A stretch of DNA of 64,000 bases from Meishania litoralis (lineage in GTDB: Bacteria > Bacteroidota > Bacteroidia > Flavobacteriales > Flavobacteriaceae), in assembly GCF_042611095.1 (NCBI RefSeq), contig NZ_JBHFPV010000001.1, forward strand, positions 1,612,001-1,676,000, given 5' to 3'. Shown here piece by piece: positions 24,936 to 33,505 of the stretch (the stretch's first letter is position 1; each line of letters begins with the position of its first letter). The notes below the pieces were generated by a model. It was not told the origin of the DNA. It was given only the letters and a program-made list of their open reading frames with translations, and made no database searches. The position numbers and the translations under genes are program-made.

Positions 24936-25285
24936 GGATGGATGGCCACTTTGGCGGCCTCGACCACCTTTTTACTGTTGCCCGCAAAGATCTGCCCGTC
25001 CACGATTATTACAGGTCGTTTCAAAAAAGTATAATGATCGAGTATCAAATCTTTGTAATCGGTATCTGAAAGTTTTTTTTCATGAAGCCCCCGTTGACGA
25101 AAAAGCATGGCCCTTCTGCTGAACAGGGCTTCATAGCTTCCGGCCAATTCTTTCATTTCTTCGACCTGTTCGATGGTCATTGCATCGGTTTTGATATCCT
25201 GTAAAATGAACCCATCGAGTGGTTCCAATTCTTTGATGATACGCTGGCAGGTAGAACAAGTGCCGAGGTGATATATTTTTTTCAT
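24932..25285 (-). CDS. ArsC/Spx-family thioredoxin-fold protein
   Basis: 117 residues, thioredoxin-like fold of the ArsC family. The N-terminal HLGTCSTCQRII has a C10-x-x-C13 pair, and RPVIIVDGQIFAGN near residue 90 contains the cis-Pro. Classical ArsC arsenate reductases have a single N-terminal Cys and specific Arg residues; the CxxC arrangement here is closer to Spx/YffB-like relatives, so arsenate reduction should not be assumed. It follows the racemase gene by 11 nt and overlaps the EamA start. Confidence 0.82.
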   Translation of the reverse strand: MKKIYHLGTCSTCQRIIKELEPLDGFILQDIKTDAMTIEQVEEMKELAGSYEALFSRRAMLFRQRGLHEKKLSDTDYKDLILDHYTFLKRPVIIVDGQIFAGNSKKVVEAAKVAIHP

Positions 25286-25296
25286 AGGGTTGATCT

Positions 25297-25986
25297 TTAT
25301 AGGGCTAGGTCAACGGCTAGCCTCACATGAATTTTTGTGGTATCAAAGGTAGGAATATCCACATCGTTGGGCGAAACCAAAAGCGGCAGCTCGGTGCAAC
25401 CTAATATAACCCCTTCAACACCTTGAAGTTCAAGGGTCTTTATTATCCGGATCAAATGTTTTTTCGAAGCTTCGGTAAATTTTCCCCTGACCAGTTCTTG
25501 GTAAATAATATCATGTACGAGCTGTCTATCTTGATTGGAAGGTATTGCGACTTCCAAATTATACTTTTTCGATAGTATTTCTGTATAGAAATCCTTTTCC
25601 ATGGTAAATTTTGTACCAAGCAACGCTACCTTTTTTAACCCTTGATTTTGAATTTCGACCCCAGTGGCATCGGCGATATGTAAAAAAGGGATGGCTATCG
25701 AATCAACGATTCTGGAACTTACCAAATGAATGGTGTTGGTACACAATAAGACCATATCGGCCCCCGCCTTTTCCAATTTTATGGCATGGTTGGCCATTAT
25801 ATCGCCAATTTTGTTCCAGTTGCCTTCAAAGGTCAATTTTTCGATTTCGGCAAAGTCTACCGAAGTCATGATACTTTTTGCGGAATGGGAACCCCCTAAA
25901 AGCTCTTTTACGAGCTGATTCGAATATTCGTAGTACACTTTGGTGGACTCCCAGCTCATACCACCTATAAAACCTATTGTTTTCAT
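25297..25986 (-). CDS. Aspartate/glutamate racemase family protein
   Basis: About 229-residue PLP-independent racemase of the aspartate/hydantoin racemase superfamily. Two catalytic cysteines are visible, in VLLCTNTIHLV and LGCTELPLLV, as in RacX/YgeA-type amino-acid racemases. IGFIGGMSWESTKVYYEYSN is the family N-terminus, which fixes the start at ATG 25986 and not at the longer open frame. Likely interconverts L- and D-amino acids in the cytosol; substrate unknown. Transcribed toward the ArsC-like and EamA genes. The upstream gap (25987-26232) holds one of the two candidate operators for the ArsR-type regulator. Confidence 0.85.
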   Translation of the reverse strand: MKTIGFIGGMSWESTKVYYEYSNQLVKELLGGSHSAKSIMTSVDFAEIEKLTFEGNWNKIGDIMANHAIKLEKAGADMVLLCTNTIHLVSSRIVDSIAIPFLHIADATGVEIQNQGLKKVALLGTKFTMEKDFYTEILSKKYNLEVAIPSNQDRQLVHDIIYQELVRGKFTEASKKHLIRIIKTLELQGVEGVILGCTELPLLVSPNDVDIPTFDTTKIHVRLAVDLAL

Positions 25987-26193
25987 AAACATTTGTTTTG
26001 TTTCGATTAGCGTTAAGACGGTAATCTTGTTTTTAATATTACTTGATTTTGGACATTTGTTCGGCACCTTCGATTTTTATCGAGGTCAATATCCTATAAA
26101 AGAATTCCTTTAAAGCGCATTTTGTGGATTGTTTCTGAACAAAACAATTTTCTGTATTGTATACAAGATTGTTTTCCATGATTATTGTATTTA

Positions 26194-26215
26194 TATATCG
26201 CTAATTGTCGATTTG
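26194..26215. promoter_or_regulatory. Candidate operator O2 between arsR and the racemase gene
   Basis: TATATCGCTAATTGTCGAT is an imperfect palindrome centred on AATT with ATCG/CGAT arms. It shares ATATCGCTAATT with the site upstream of the regulator gene (26562-26583). Confidence 0.5.
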
Positions 26216-26232
26216 TTAGGATTAAAAAAAAA

Positions 26233-26535
26233 CTATAAAACTGATTTTAAGGATTTGATATAGGCATCGATGACTTTTTCATTGCGTTTATAATAGGTCC
26301 ATTTTCCATGTCTTGTAGGAATAATCAATTCTGCGTTTTGCATAGAAGCGAGGTATGTAGATATTGTGGATTGTGAAAGTCCGGTTTTGTCATGAATATA
26401 CCCGACACAGACCCCATCATCGAAATGATCGATATCTTGGTGCGGTGGAAAATTTTTTTCGGGTTCCTTCAACCATTTTAAAATGTTGACCCTGGTCTGG
26501 TTAGATAATACCTTACTGATTTCGACGATATCCAT
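26233..26535 (-). CDS. ArsR-type winged-helix transcriptional regulator
   Basis: 100 residues. Winged helix with VLSNQTRVNILKWL (helix 1-2) and the recognition helix in DKTGLSQSTISTYLASMQNAELI, followed by a wing TRHGKWTYYKRNE. The typical ArsR metal box (ELCVCDL) is absent; instead there is HQDIDHFDDGVCVGYIHDKTG, with one Cys and several His/Asp. The inducer may therefore not be a metal. Paired palindromes upstream (26562-26583) and downstream (26194-26215) suggest autoregulation and control of the racemase group. The ATG is 4 nt behind a TACATTTG box on the minus strand. Confidence 0.88.
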   Translation of the reverse strand: MDIVEISKVLSNQTRVNILKWLKEPEKNFPPHQDIDHFDDGVCVGYIHDKTGLSQSTISTYLASMQNAELIIPTRHGKWTYYKRNEKVIDAYIKSLKSVL

Positions 26536-26539
26536 GAAG

Positions 26540-26547
26540 CAAATGTA
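26540..26547 (-). promoter_or_regulatory. -7 promoter box for the arsR-type gene
   Basis: The minus strand reads TACATTTG, exact TAnnTTTG, ending 4 nt before the ATG. The O1 palindrome starts 14 nt upstream of it, where a repressor would block the promoter. Confidence 0.45.
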
Positions 26548-26561
26548 GAAAAATATATTTA

Positions 26562-26583
26562 CATATCGCTAATTATAGATATG
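26562..26583. promoter_or_regulatory. Candidate operator O1 upstream of the arsR-type gene
   Basis: 22-bp palindrome with 18 of 22 positions symmetric: CATATC-GC-TAATTA-TA-GATATG. A further half-site CATATCGCTTA lies at about 26594. The sequence ATATCGCTAATT recurs at O2. Confidence 0.6.
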
Positions 26584-26687
26584 TTTATTTTCCATATCGC
26601 TTAAAAGTGAAGAGGCAGGGATGAAAAATTGCCAAAAAAAACTTCAAGAACCCGAATTTTAGTATAGTAAAATACGATAAATCTATT

Positions 26688-27431
26688 TCACGGCCTGATT
26701 TTAAAGGCCAAATATTCCTCTAATTCCTTGAAAGGGATCGTAAGTTCAATAGGCCCATCGGCATAAGACGCCACCTCATACTGATTGTAAAGAAGTTCTA
26801 GGCCGTTCTCGCTAAAGCCAATATTTTCAGGAAGATAGAAAACGTCGTTTTCGAACATAAGTCCGGTACTGTTTATCGGCCCGTCTTCTGGAATATCCTC
26901 TTGCACCCTGAATTTTTTTTCGGCAAACTTTTCAAATTCGGGCATACTATTGAAAAGTTGCCAATTTTCAAGTTCGCTGCCTTTTTTCTTGTCGAAGTTC
27001 AGAAAACGAATGGAATTATACCCGTGTGCCCCGCCAGTGAATATGTAGGAATCGAGATATACCGTTAGGATATCTTGGTCTTCATAGGCCACTTTTCCGT
27101 TTACTTTGGCTTCCCAAGGGGTATCCTCATCAGGATAGCGCTCTTTTAATTCGGCATTTCCAGCTACAAACGAATCAATCGCATCTTCAATAGTGGCCGC
27201 CTCAATTTCCTCATCAAAGGTCAATAGGAAAATAATCTCTTCTTGAAGTGCTGTTTCCACAGTCGTTCCTATTTTCGATTTATCCAAAATTTTAGGTATT
27301 TCGATGTCTACCTTAGGGCAATCGGGACAGATTTTATTAGTAATGTGCAAGGGTTCTATGGTCAATCGTTCGTCGTTTTTACAGCACAAGAATAACAGAA
27401 GGCAGAACAAGTAGGTGAATTTAAATTTCAT
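26688..27431 (-). CDS. DUF3298/DUF4163-domain lipoprotein
   Basis: About 247-residue secreted lipoprotein. The signal peptide MKFKFTYLFCLLLFLCC ends in a lipobox-like L-F-L-C; this sets the start at ATG 27431. The mature domain has the DUF4163 then DUF3298 pattern: YEDQDILTVYLDSYIFTGGAHGYNSIRFLNFD (the GGAH-x-x turn) and a C-terminal FKELEEYLAF. Related domains occur in RsiV (lysozyme binding) and PdaC. No function is assigned here. It stands alone, divergent from the trans-sulfuration gene at 27520. Confidence 0.85.
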   Translation of the reverse strand: MKFKFTYLFCLLLFLCCKNDERLTIEPLHITNKICPDCPKVDIEIPKILDKSKIGTTVETALQEEIIFLLTFDEEIEAATIEDAIDSFVAGNAELKERYPDEDTPWEAKVNGKVAYEDQDILTVYLDSYIFTGGAHGYNSIRFLNFDKKKGSELENWQLFNSMPEFEKFAEKKFRVQEDIPEDGPINSTGLMFENDVFYLPENIGFSENGLELLYNQYEVASYADGPIELTIPFKELEEYLAFKIRP

Positions 27432-27469
27432 GGGGCGAAATTTTTGTTTTTTACAAAAGTACAACTCCA

Positions 27470-27500
27470 TTGTATTCTCGAAAAGATAACGATACATTTG
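27470..27500 (+). promoter_or_regulatory. Promoter of the trans-sulfuration gene
   Basis: TTG (27470-27472), a 20-nt spacer, and TACATTTG (27493-27500). Both Bacteroidota elements are present, 20 nt before the ATG at 27520. Confidence 0.65.
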
Positions 27501-27519
27501 TGCGAATAACAAGATATTT

Positions 27520-28677
27520 ATGAGCGATAACAATTTAAGATTCAACAGCAAGACGATACATGGAGGCCAAGAACCTGATAAGGCGTATGGCGCCGTGATG
27601 CCCCCGATCTACCAAACATCTACCTATGCCCAAAGCACACCGGGCGGCCATAAGGGTTTTGAATATTCAAGAAGTGCGAACCCCACTAGAACCGCACTCG
27701 AGAATTCGTTGGCCAGTATTGAAAGTGGTAATTTCGGATTGGCATTTGCAAGTGGGTTGGCTGCCATGGATGCCGTTATCAAATTATTGAATCCTGGAGA
27801 TGAAGTTATTTCTACAAACGATCTCTATGGAGGTAGTTATCGCCTGTTCAAGAAAGTTTTCGAGAAATTCGGAATTACCTTTCACTTTGTCGGGATGCAT
27901 GATTCGCACAAAATTGAGGCCCATATCAACGAAAACACCAAATTGATATGGTTGGAGACGCCGACCAACCCTATGATGAACGTTATTGATATAGAAAAGG
28001 TTTCGGTACTGGCCAAAAAGCATAATATTCTTTTGGCAGTGGACAATACTTTCGCAACCCCCTATTTGCAGCGCCCTTTAGAATTGGGGGCCGATATCGT
28101 CATGCATTCGGCCACCAAATATCTCGGTGGCCACAGTGATGTGGTAGTGGGGGCCTTGGTCGTCAAAGAAAAAGAGTTGGCCGAGCGGCTCTATTTTATA
28201 CAAAATGCCAGCGGTGCCGTTTGTGGCCCAATGGACAGTTTTTTGGTGCTTCGTGGAATCAAGACACTGCACGTACGTATGCAGCGCCATTGTGAGAACG
28301 GAAGAGCGGTCGCTCAGTATTTGGCCAAGCATCCTAAAATCAAAAAGGTCTATTGGCCTGGTTTTGAAAATCATCCGAACCATGAGGTCGCCAAGAGGCA
28401 AATGCGTGATTTCGGCGGTATGATTTCATTTGTACCCAAGGGAGCGGGTTATGAAGATGCAGTGAAGATTGTCGAAAACCTTCGGGTTTTCACTTTGGCC
28501 GAATCATTAGGGGGTGTTGAAAGTTTGGCAGGGCACCCCGCAAGTATGACCCATGCCAGCATTCCGAAAGAAGAGCGTGAAAAAAGTGGGGTGGTAGACT
28601 CCCTTATTCGATTAAGCGTCGGTATCGAAGATGTCAACGATTTGATTGCCGACCTTGAACAAGCCATCGGCCAATGA
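27520..28677 (+). CDS. Cystathionine γ-synthase/γ-lyase family PLP enzyme
   Basis: 385-residue Cys/Met-metabolism PLP enzyme. Lys200 in SATKYLGGHSD is the Schiff-base lysine; the tetramer-forming EYSRSANPTRTALE motif (Tyr49, Arg51) binds the phosphate of the neighbouring subunit, and VDNTFATPYLQRPLELGADIV precedes the lysine. C-terminal SLGGVESLAGHPASMTHASI binds the substrate carboxylate. Family members catalyse cystathionine γ-synthesis (metB) or γ-lysis (mccB/cgl), and motifs do not separate these reliably. Alone on its own promoter, between a lipoprotein and gdhA. Confidence 0.92.
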   Translation: MSDNNLRFNSKTIHGGQEPDKAYGAVMPPIYQTSTYAQSTPGGHKGFEYSRSANPTRTALENSLASIESGNFGLAFASGLAAMDAVIKLLNPGDEVISTNDLYGGSYRLFKKVFEKFGITFHFVGMHDSHKIEAHINENTKLIWLETPTNPMMNVIDIEKVSVLAKKHNILLAVDNTFATPYLQRPLELGADIVMHSATKYLGGHSDVVVGALVVKEKELAERLYFIQNASGAVCGPMDSFLVLRGIKTLHVRMQRHCENGRAVAQYLAKHPKIKKVYWPGFENHPNHEVAKRQMRDFGGMISFVPKGAGYEDAVKIVENLRVFTLAESLGGVESLAGHPASMTHASIPKEEREKSGVVDSLIRLSVGIEDVNDLIADLEQAIGQ

Positions 28678-28725
28678 ATTTTACGACATTTTAAAAAAAA
28701 GGACTATTAAATTATAAGAATAACA

Positions 28726-28733
28726 TAATTTTG
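28726..28733 (+). promoter_or_regulatory. -7 promoter box for gdhA
   Basis: TAATTTTG matches TAnnTTTG, about 72 nt before the ATG. The leader contains a small hairpin, GCCCTT/AAGGGC, at 28761-28776. Confidence 0.45.
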
Positions 28734-28804
28734 CTGTTATATTTTAAATTCAATAAAAATGCCCTTTTTGAAGGGCTAGACATTAACTTATTCATTTAGA
28801 GTTT

Positions 28805-30160
28805 ATGGATGCAAAAATGCAAGCAAAAATTGATGGATTTATGGATGAGGTCAAGACCAGAAATGGTCATGAACCAGAATTCATTCAAGCGGTTCAGGAA
28901 GTCGCAGAAACAGTAATACCCTATATCGCCAGGAAAAAAATATATAGCGGAAAAAATATCCTGTTGCGTATGGTTGAGCCAGAACGGTTGATCTCGTTTC
29001 GGGTATCTTGGGTTGACGATCAAGGTGAAATACATGTAAACCGAGGGTACCGTGTTCAGATGAATTCGGCCATTGGGCCCTATAAAGGCGGACTACGTTT
29101 TCATCCGTCCGTCAATGCCAGTATTCTTAAGTTCCTCGCCTTTGAACAGGTTTTTAAAAACAGTTTGACCACACTACCGATGGGAGGTGGAAAAGGCGGT
29201 TCAGATTTTGACCCTAAAGGAAAATCGGACGATGAAGTCATGCGTTTTTGCCATGCCTTTATGACCGAATTGGCCCGGCATATTGGCCCGAATACCGATG
29301 TACCGGCCGGGGATATTGGGGTTGGTGCCCGTGAAATAGGTTTTCTGTTCGGTATGTACAAGAAAATGCGAAATGAATTTACCGGGGTGTTGACCGGAAA
29401 AGGACTTTCTTGGGGGGGCTCTAAGATCAGGCCCGAAGCTACCGGTTACGGAACGGTGTATTTTGCGCAAAGTATGTTAAAGACGCGTGGTGAGGACTTT
29501 AAAGATAAGACCGTGGTGATTTCCGGTTCGGGCAATGTTGCCCAGTTCGCGGCGGAAAAGGTAATCCAGTTGGGTGGAAAAGTGGTGACGCTTTCTGATT
29601 CAGGCGGATATATCTATGATGAGGAAGGCATCGATACAAAGAAACTTGCCTACGTCATGGACCTTAAAAATAACAAGCGGGGAAGAATCTCGGAATATGC
29701 CAAAAAATACAAATCTGCCAAATTTGTTAGTGGTAAGACGCCCTGGGAGATAAAATGTGATATCGCCCTGCCTTGCGCCACACAGAACGAATTAGACGCC
29801 AAAAGTGCGAAAGCATTGATTAAGAACAATTGTATATGCGTGGCAGAGGGGGCCAATATGCCTTCTACACCTGATGCTATTCACGCGTTCCACGAGGCAA
29901 GAATTTTGTTTGCCCCTGGCAAGGCATCCAATGCGGGCGGTGTGGCCACCTCAGGATTGGAAATGTCACAGAATTCATTACGGATCAGCTGGACCCGTGA
30001 AGAGGTAGATGAAAGGTTGAAAGGCATTATGTCAGATATTCATGATTCCTGCATCGAGTATGGCAAAGAAAAGGACGGTTATTGCAATTACGTAAAAGGC
30101 GCGAATATCGCCGGATTCGTAAAAGTGGCCGATGCCATGTTGGCCCAGGGAGTAATCTAG
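28805..30160 (+). CDS. gdhA: NADP-dependent glutamate dehydrogenase
   Basis: 451-residue hexameric-type GDH that aminates 2-oxoglutarate to glutamate with NADPH, cytosolic nitrogen assimilation. Seen: substrate pocket GPYKGGLRFHPSVN, the catalytic Lys segment PMGGGKGGSDFDPKGKSD, DVPAGDIGVGAREIGFLFG, and the cofactor fold VVISGSGNVAQFAAEKVIQLGGKV, with an Ser/Asp region downstream. Length and the PAGDIGVG block fit the small NADP-preferring class. It has its own promoter and a strong terminator at 30199-30232. Confidence 0.95.
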   Translation: MDAKMQAKIDGFMDEVKTRNGHEPEFIQAVQEVAETVIPYIARKKIYSGKNILLRMVEPERLISFRVSWVDDQGEIHVNRGYRVQMNSAIGPYKGGLRFHPSVNASILKFLAFEQVFKNSLTTLPMGGGKGGSDFDPKGKSDDEVMRFCHAFMTELARHIGPNTDVPAGDIGVGAREIGFLFGMYKKMRNEFTGVLTGKGLSWGGSKIRPEATGYGTVYFAQSMLKTRGEDFKDKTVVISGSGNVAQFAAEKVIQLGGKVVTLSDSGGYIYDEEGIDTKKLAYVMDLKNNKRGRISEYAKKYKSAKFVSGKTPWEIKCDIALPCATQNELDAKSAKALIKNNCICVAEGANMPSTPDAIHAFHEARILFAPGKASNAGGVATSGLEMSQNSLRISWTREEVDERLKGIMSDIHDSCIEYGKEKDGYCNYVKGANIAGFVKVADAMLAQGVI

Positions 30161-30198
30161 AAACCTTTAAGAGGCACAAAGTAAAGTATGGATTTCTT

Positions 30199-30232
30199 AC
30201 CCGTCAGGTTTTAAAACCTGACGGGTTTTTTA
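30199..30232 (+). terminator. Strong intrinsic terminator after gdhA
   Basis: Perfect 13-bp stem ACCCGTCAGGTTT / AAACCTGACGGGT with a 2-nt loop and a T tract. Confidence 0.9.
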
Positions 30233-30267
30233 TTTGTCCCGCTCCTTCTATTAAGTACCTTTCAGGC

Positions 30268-30275
30268 TATCTTTG
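30268..30275 (+). promoter_or_regulatory. -7 promoter box for recO
   Basis: TATCTTTG matches TAnnTTTG, 19 nt before the recO ATG. Confidence 0.45.
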
Positions 30276-30294
30276 CCATCATAAACTCGAATAA

Positions 30295-31014
30295 ATGCAG
30301 GTATCCACCAAAGGCATTGTACTCTCGTCTTTAAAGTATGGCGACAGCAGTTTGATCGTTAAGATCTATACAGCGTCAAATGGTCTTAGGTCATACCTCA
30401 TCAAAGGTATATTGAACTCCAAAAAAGGAAAATTGAAAGTTGCCTACTTTCAGCCTTTGACCCAGTTGGAAATCGTTGCCTTTCATAAAAACAAGGGGGC
30501 ACTGGAAAGTATTCGTGAAGCCAGGGTATTCTATCATTACGCAACGCTTCATACCGATATAGCCAAGAACGCAATGACTCTTTTTTTGGCGGAGATGTTA
30601 GTTGGCAGTGTTCATGAAGAAGAGGCGAATACTGAAATGTATCGCTTTATAGAAACTTCTCTACAATGGCTTGATGTACATGACGATATTTCAAATTTTC
30701 ACATCTCTTTTTTACTCAGATTGACAAAATATTTAGGGTTTTACCCTGATTTGGGAGAGGTAGAGGCTAATGCTTTTGATCTCGCCGAGGGCATATTTAC
30801 CGATAGACCGTCGTTGAATCCAATGGTGACCGGGGAAAATTTAAAGTATTTTAAAAGGTTTTTGGGCATAAATTTTGATGGAGTTCAGAAGATAAAGATG
30901 AGCAGAGAGAAGCGATATGACTTGTTGAAATCGCTTGTTCTCTATTTTGAACTACATTTGCAAGGATTTCGAAAACCCCGCTCCCTTGCCATTTTAAATG
31001 AAGTTTTTAGCTAA
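30295..31014 (+). CDS. recO: DNA repair protein RecO
   Basis: 239-residue recombination mediator with the RecO layout: an N-terminal OB-fold (MQVSTKGIVLSSLKYGDSSLIVKIYT, then LKVAYFQPLTQLEIV) that binds ssDNA/SSB, followed by a helical C-terminal domain (from about residue 85, ending ELHLQGFRKPRSLAIL). The zinc-finger cysteines seen in some RecO proteins are absent. Acts with RecF/RecR in loading RecA. Its TAA is followed immediately, with no spacer, by the ATG of a TonB-dependent receptor, so the pair is probably one transcript. Confidence 0.92.
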   Translation: MQVSTKGIVLSSLKYGDSSLIVKIYTASNGLRSYLIKGILNSKKGKLKVAYFQPLTQLEIVAFHKNKGALESIREARVFYHYATLHTDIAKNAMTLFLAEMLVGSVHEEEANTEMYRFIETSLQWLDVHDDISNFHISFLLRLTKYLGFYPDLGEVEANAFDLAEGIFTDRPSLNPMVTGENLKYFKRFLGINFDGVQKIKMSREKRYDLLKSLVLYFELHLQGFRKPRSLAILNEVFS

Positions 31015-33426
31015 ATGGGCCGCCTGATTTTCTTCTTTTTCTCTTTCGTTTTTAGCGCTTCCGTGGCACAAGAAGTCGTTGTTTTAGATGCAGAATCCCA
31101 TGAGCCCATTGTCAATGTGGTGATTTATAATCTTGATCGATCCAAGACGGCACTTTCAGATGTTAATGGCAAATGTAACCTAAGTATTTTCGAAAAAAAC
31201 GAACGCATAACCTTCAAACATTTGAGCTATGAAATCTACAGGAGCTCAAAATCACAGATCGAAAGACGCCGCAATCACATATTTCTTACCATGAAAGCCG
31301 AACAATTGGATGAGGTAGTAATGTCGGTCTCAAAATGGGAACAACAAAAAAAAGATATTCCGAATAAGGTTGCTGTTATAGATGCAAGAAGCATAGCATT
31401 TGGTAATCCCCAGACTTCGGCCGACTTACTTCAGAACAGTGGCAAGGTATTCGTTCAAAAAAGCCAACTAGGTGGTGGAAGCCCCATGATCAGAGGCTTT
31501 GCCACGAATAGATTACTGCTTTCGGTTGATGGGGTGCGCATGAACAATGCCATTTTCAGGGGAGGCAATATTCAAAATGTCATTTCAATAGATCCATATA
31601 GCATTAAGAATACCGAGATTATTTTTGGCCCTGGGTCGGTTATCTACGGAAGTGATGCTATAGGCGGTGTTATGAACTTTTACACGAAAGGGGCATTCTT
31701 ATCACAGGGTGATAGTCTGACCTATGCCGGCAATGCCAATTATAGGTTCGCATCGGCCAATACCGAAAACACCTTCCATTTTGACTTTAATCTGGGCAAA
31801 AAAAAATGGGCGCTGTTGACAAGTGTCTCTTATAATGATTTTGGCGATTTAATAATGGGTTCGCATGGCCCCGACTCGTATTTAAGGCCGATGTACGTCA
31901 TCAGGGAAGATGGTATGGATAGGCTGATAGAAAATCCGAATCCCAGAAAACAGGTAACCTCAGGATATAATCAGATCAATGTGCTGCAAAAGGCCCGTTA
32001 TCGACCAAATCATATGTGGGATTTCTCTCTTGGCACGTATTTTTCGCAAACTTCAGACTATGACCGTTACGACAGGCTGGTAAGGCCCGGTCGAGATGGT
32101 TATGGCTTGCGTTCTGCCGAATGGTACTACGGCCCTCAAAAGTGGTTTATGGGCAATCTTCAGGTCAACAAAAAAGGCAATGGCAATTTTTATGACGCCT
32201 TCAAGGTAACGACTGCCTATCAGCTTTTTGAGGAAAGTAGAAATGATAGGGCATTTCAAGATGTTGAGCTTTTTTCAACGAAAGAAAAAGTAAGTTCGAT
32301 TACGACCAACTTAGATTTTGAGAATAAGAGGATCGGTAAATTACGCTTGTACTACGGTGGCGAATATCTTTTCAACAAGGTGCGCTCAAATGGCAGTGTG
32401 GCGAATATCGAAACGAACGAGGTGTCGAATGCCCCAAGTAGATACCCAGATGGGTCTACCTGGCAGACATTCGCGGCTTATACCAATGCTGAATACAAGG
32501 CAAGCCCCAATTTCACATTGCTATCAGGGCTAAGATATAGTCATGTCTGGATCGATGCCGTTTTTGACAAGAGTTTTTATCCTTTTCCCTTTGACGATGC
32601 CGATTTGAGCACCGGCGCCTTAACAGGAAGTTTAGGGTTTAGCTGGTTTCCAAAGGCGGATTTGCAATTAACTTGGAACGCATCGACGGGTTTTAGAGCT
32701 CCCAACATAGACGATGTTGGTAAAATATTCGATTCGGAGCCTGGATCTGTGGTCGTGCCAAACCCTGAATTGGAGTCAGAATATGCCTATAATACCGAAA
32801 TAGGTATCCAAAAGAATTTTAAGGATAAAGTGATGTTCAAAGGTGCCGCCTTCTACACTTATTTGGTAGACGCCCTAGTACGGCGGGATTTCCAATATAA
32901 TGGACAAACACAGATAGATTATAAAGGTGAATTGAGCAATGTACAGGCAATTCAGAATGCCGCGAAAGCCTATGTCTATGGTTTTGAGTTCGGTCTTGAG
33001 GCATTTTTGAGCGAAAACCTGTCACTGGCATCCAATCTGACCTTGACAAAAGGCATAGAAGAAGATAGCGATGGTACCGATACCCCGGGCCGTCATGTTG
33101 CACCTACCTTCGGGGATTTCCATATTGTCTGGAAGAACCAAAAGTTGCACATGGATCTTTTCTTCAACTATAACGGTGAAATATCCCATGATGACCTGGC
33201 CCTATCGGAAAGAAGCAAAACCTATATCTATGACGCAGATACCAACGGAAATCCGTATTCGCCATCTTGGTATACTCTGAACCTTCGTTCAAAATATACC
33301 ATTTCAAATGCCTTAAAGGCTTCGTTGAGTTTTGAGAACCTGACCGATCAGAGGTATCGTACGTATTCATCGGGTATCGTTGCACCGGGCCTAAATGCTA
33401 TCTTCGGAATCGATTATACCTTTTGA
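31015..33426 (+). CDS. TonB-dependent outer-membrane receptor
   Basis: 803-residue outer-membrane transporter with an N-terminal signal peptide (FFFFSFVFSASVAQ), a carboxypeptidase-regulatory-like β-domain (about 20-95), a plug domain (MIRGFATNRLLLSVDGVRMNN, then EIIFGPGSVIYGSDAIGGVMNFYT), and a β-barrel ending in DYTF with a terminal Phe. The barrel segment NLTDQRYRTYSSGIVAPGL is typical of FecA/BtuB-like receptors. No SusD partner is adjacent. Substrate unknown. The start abuts recO with no gap. A bidirectional terminator follows at 33453-33482. Confidence 0.93.
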   Translation: MGRLIFFFFSFVFSASVAQEVVVLDAESHEPIVNVVIYNLDRSKTALSDVNGKCNLSIFEKNERITFKHLSYEIYRSSKSQIERRRNHIFLTMKAEQLDEVVMSVSKWEQQKKDIPNKVAVIDARSIAFGNPQTSADLLQNSGKVFVQKSQLGGGSPMIRGFATNRLLLSVDGVRMNNAIFRGGNIQNVISIDPYSIKNTEIIFGPGSVIYGSDAIGGVMNFYTKGAFLSQGDSLTYAGNANYRFASANTENTFHFDFNLGKKKWALLTSVSYNDFGDLIMGSHGPDSYLRPMYVIREDGMDRLIENPNPRKQVTSGYNQINVLQKARYRPNHMWDFSLGTYFSQTSDYDRYDRLVRPGRDGYGLRSAEWYYGPQKWFMGNLQVNKKGNGNFYDAFKVTTAYQLFEESRNDRAFQDVELFSTKEKVSSITTNLDFENKRIGKLRLYYGGEYLFNKVRSNGSVANIETNEVSNAPSRYPDGSTWQTFAAYTNAEYKASPNFTLLSGLRYSHVWIDAVFDKSFYPFPFDDADLSTGALTGSLGFSWFPKADLQLTWNASTGFRAPNIDDVGKIFDSEPGSVVVPNPELESEYAYNTEIGIQKNFKDKVMFKGAAFYTYLVDALVRRDFQYNGQTQIDYKGELSNVQAIQNAAKAYVYGFEFGLEAFLSENLSLASNLTLTKGIEEDSDGTDTPGRHVAPTFGDFHIVWKNQKLHMDLFFNYNGEISHDDLALSERSKTYIYDADTNGNPYSPSWYTLNLRSKYTISNALKASLSFENLTDQRYRTYSSGIVAPGLNAIFGIDYTF

Positions 33427-33452
33427 AACATTGTTGCTCAAAAATCGGATAC

Positions 33453-33482
33453 AAAAAAACCCGACGGAATCGTCGGGTTTTT
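33453..33482. terminator. Bidirectional intrinsic terminator
   Basis: AAACCCGACG / CGTCGGGTTT stem (33457-33466, 33471-33480) with flanking A and T tracts. It serves both the TonB receptor (plus) and the small repeat lipoprotein (minus). Confidence 0.88.
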
Positions 33483-33505
33483 CCGTTCTGATGTACTAAA
33501 TATCG

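Noticed and set aside
24932..25285. Arsenate resistance operon (arsR + arsC)
   Set aside because: No arsB/acr3 gene, the regulator lacks a metal box, and the ArsC-like protein has CxxC instead of the classical active-site arrangement.
26157..26166. TTGTATACAA palindrome upstream of the racemase gene
   Set aside because: A 10-bp AT-rich palindrome is expected by chance here, and it is unrelated to the ATATCG operator pair.
28761..28776. GCCCTT/AAGGGC hairpin in the gdhA leader as a riboswitch or terminator
   Set aside because: Only a 6-bp stem with no T tract or conserved core; noted as a leader feature only.
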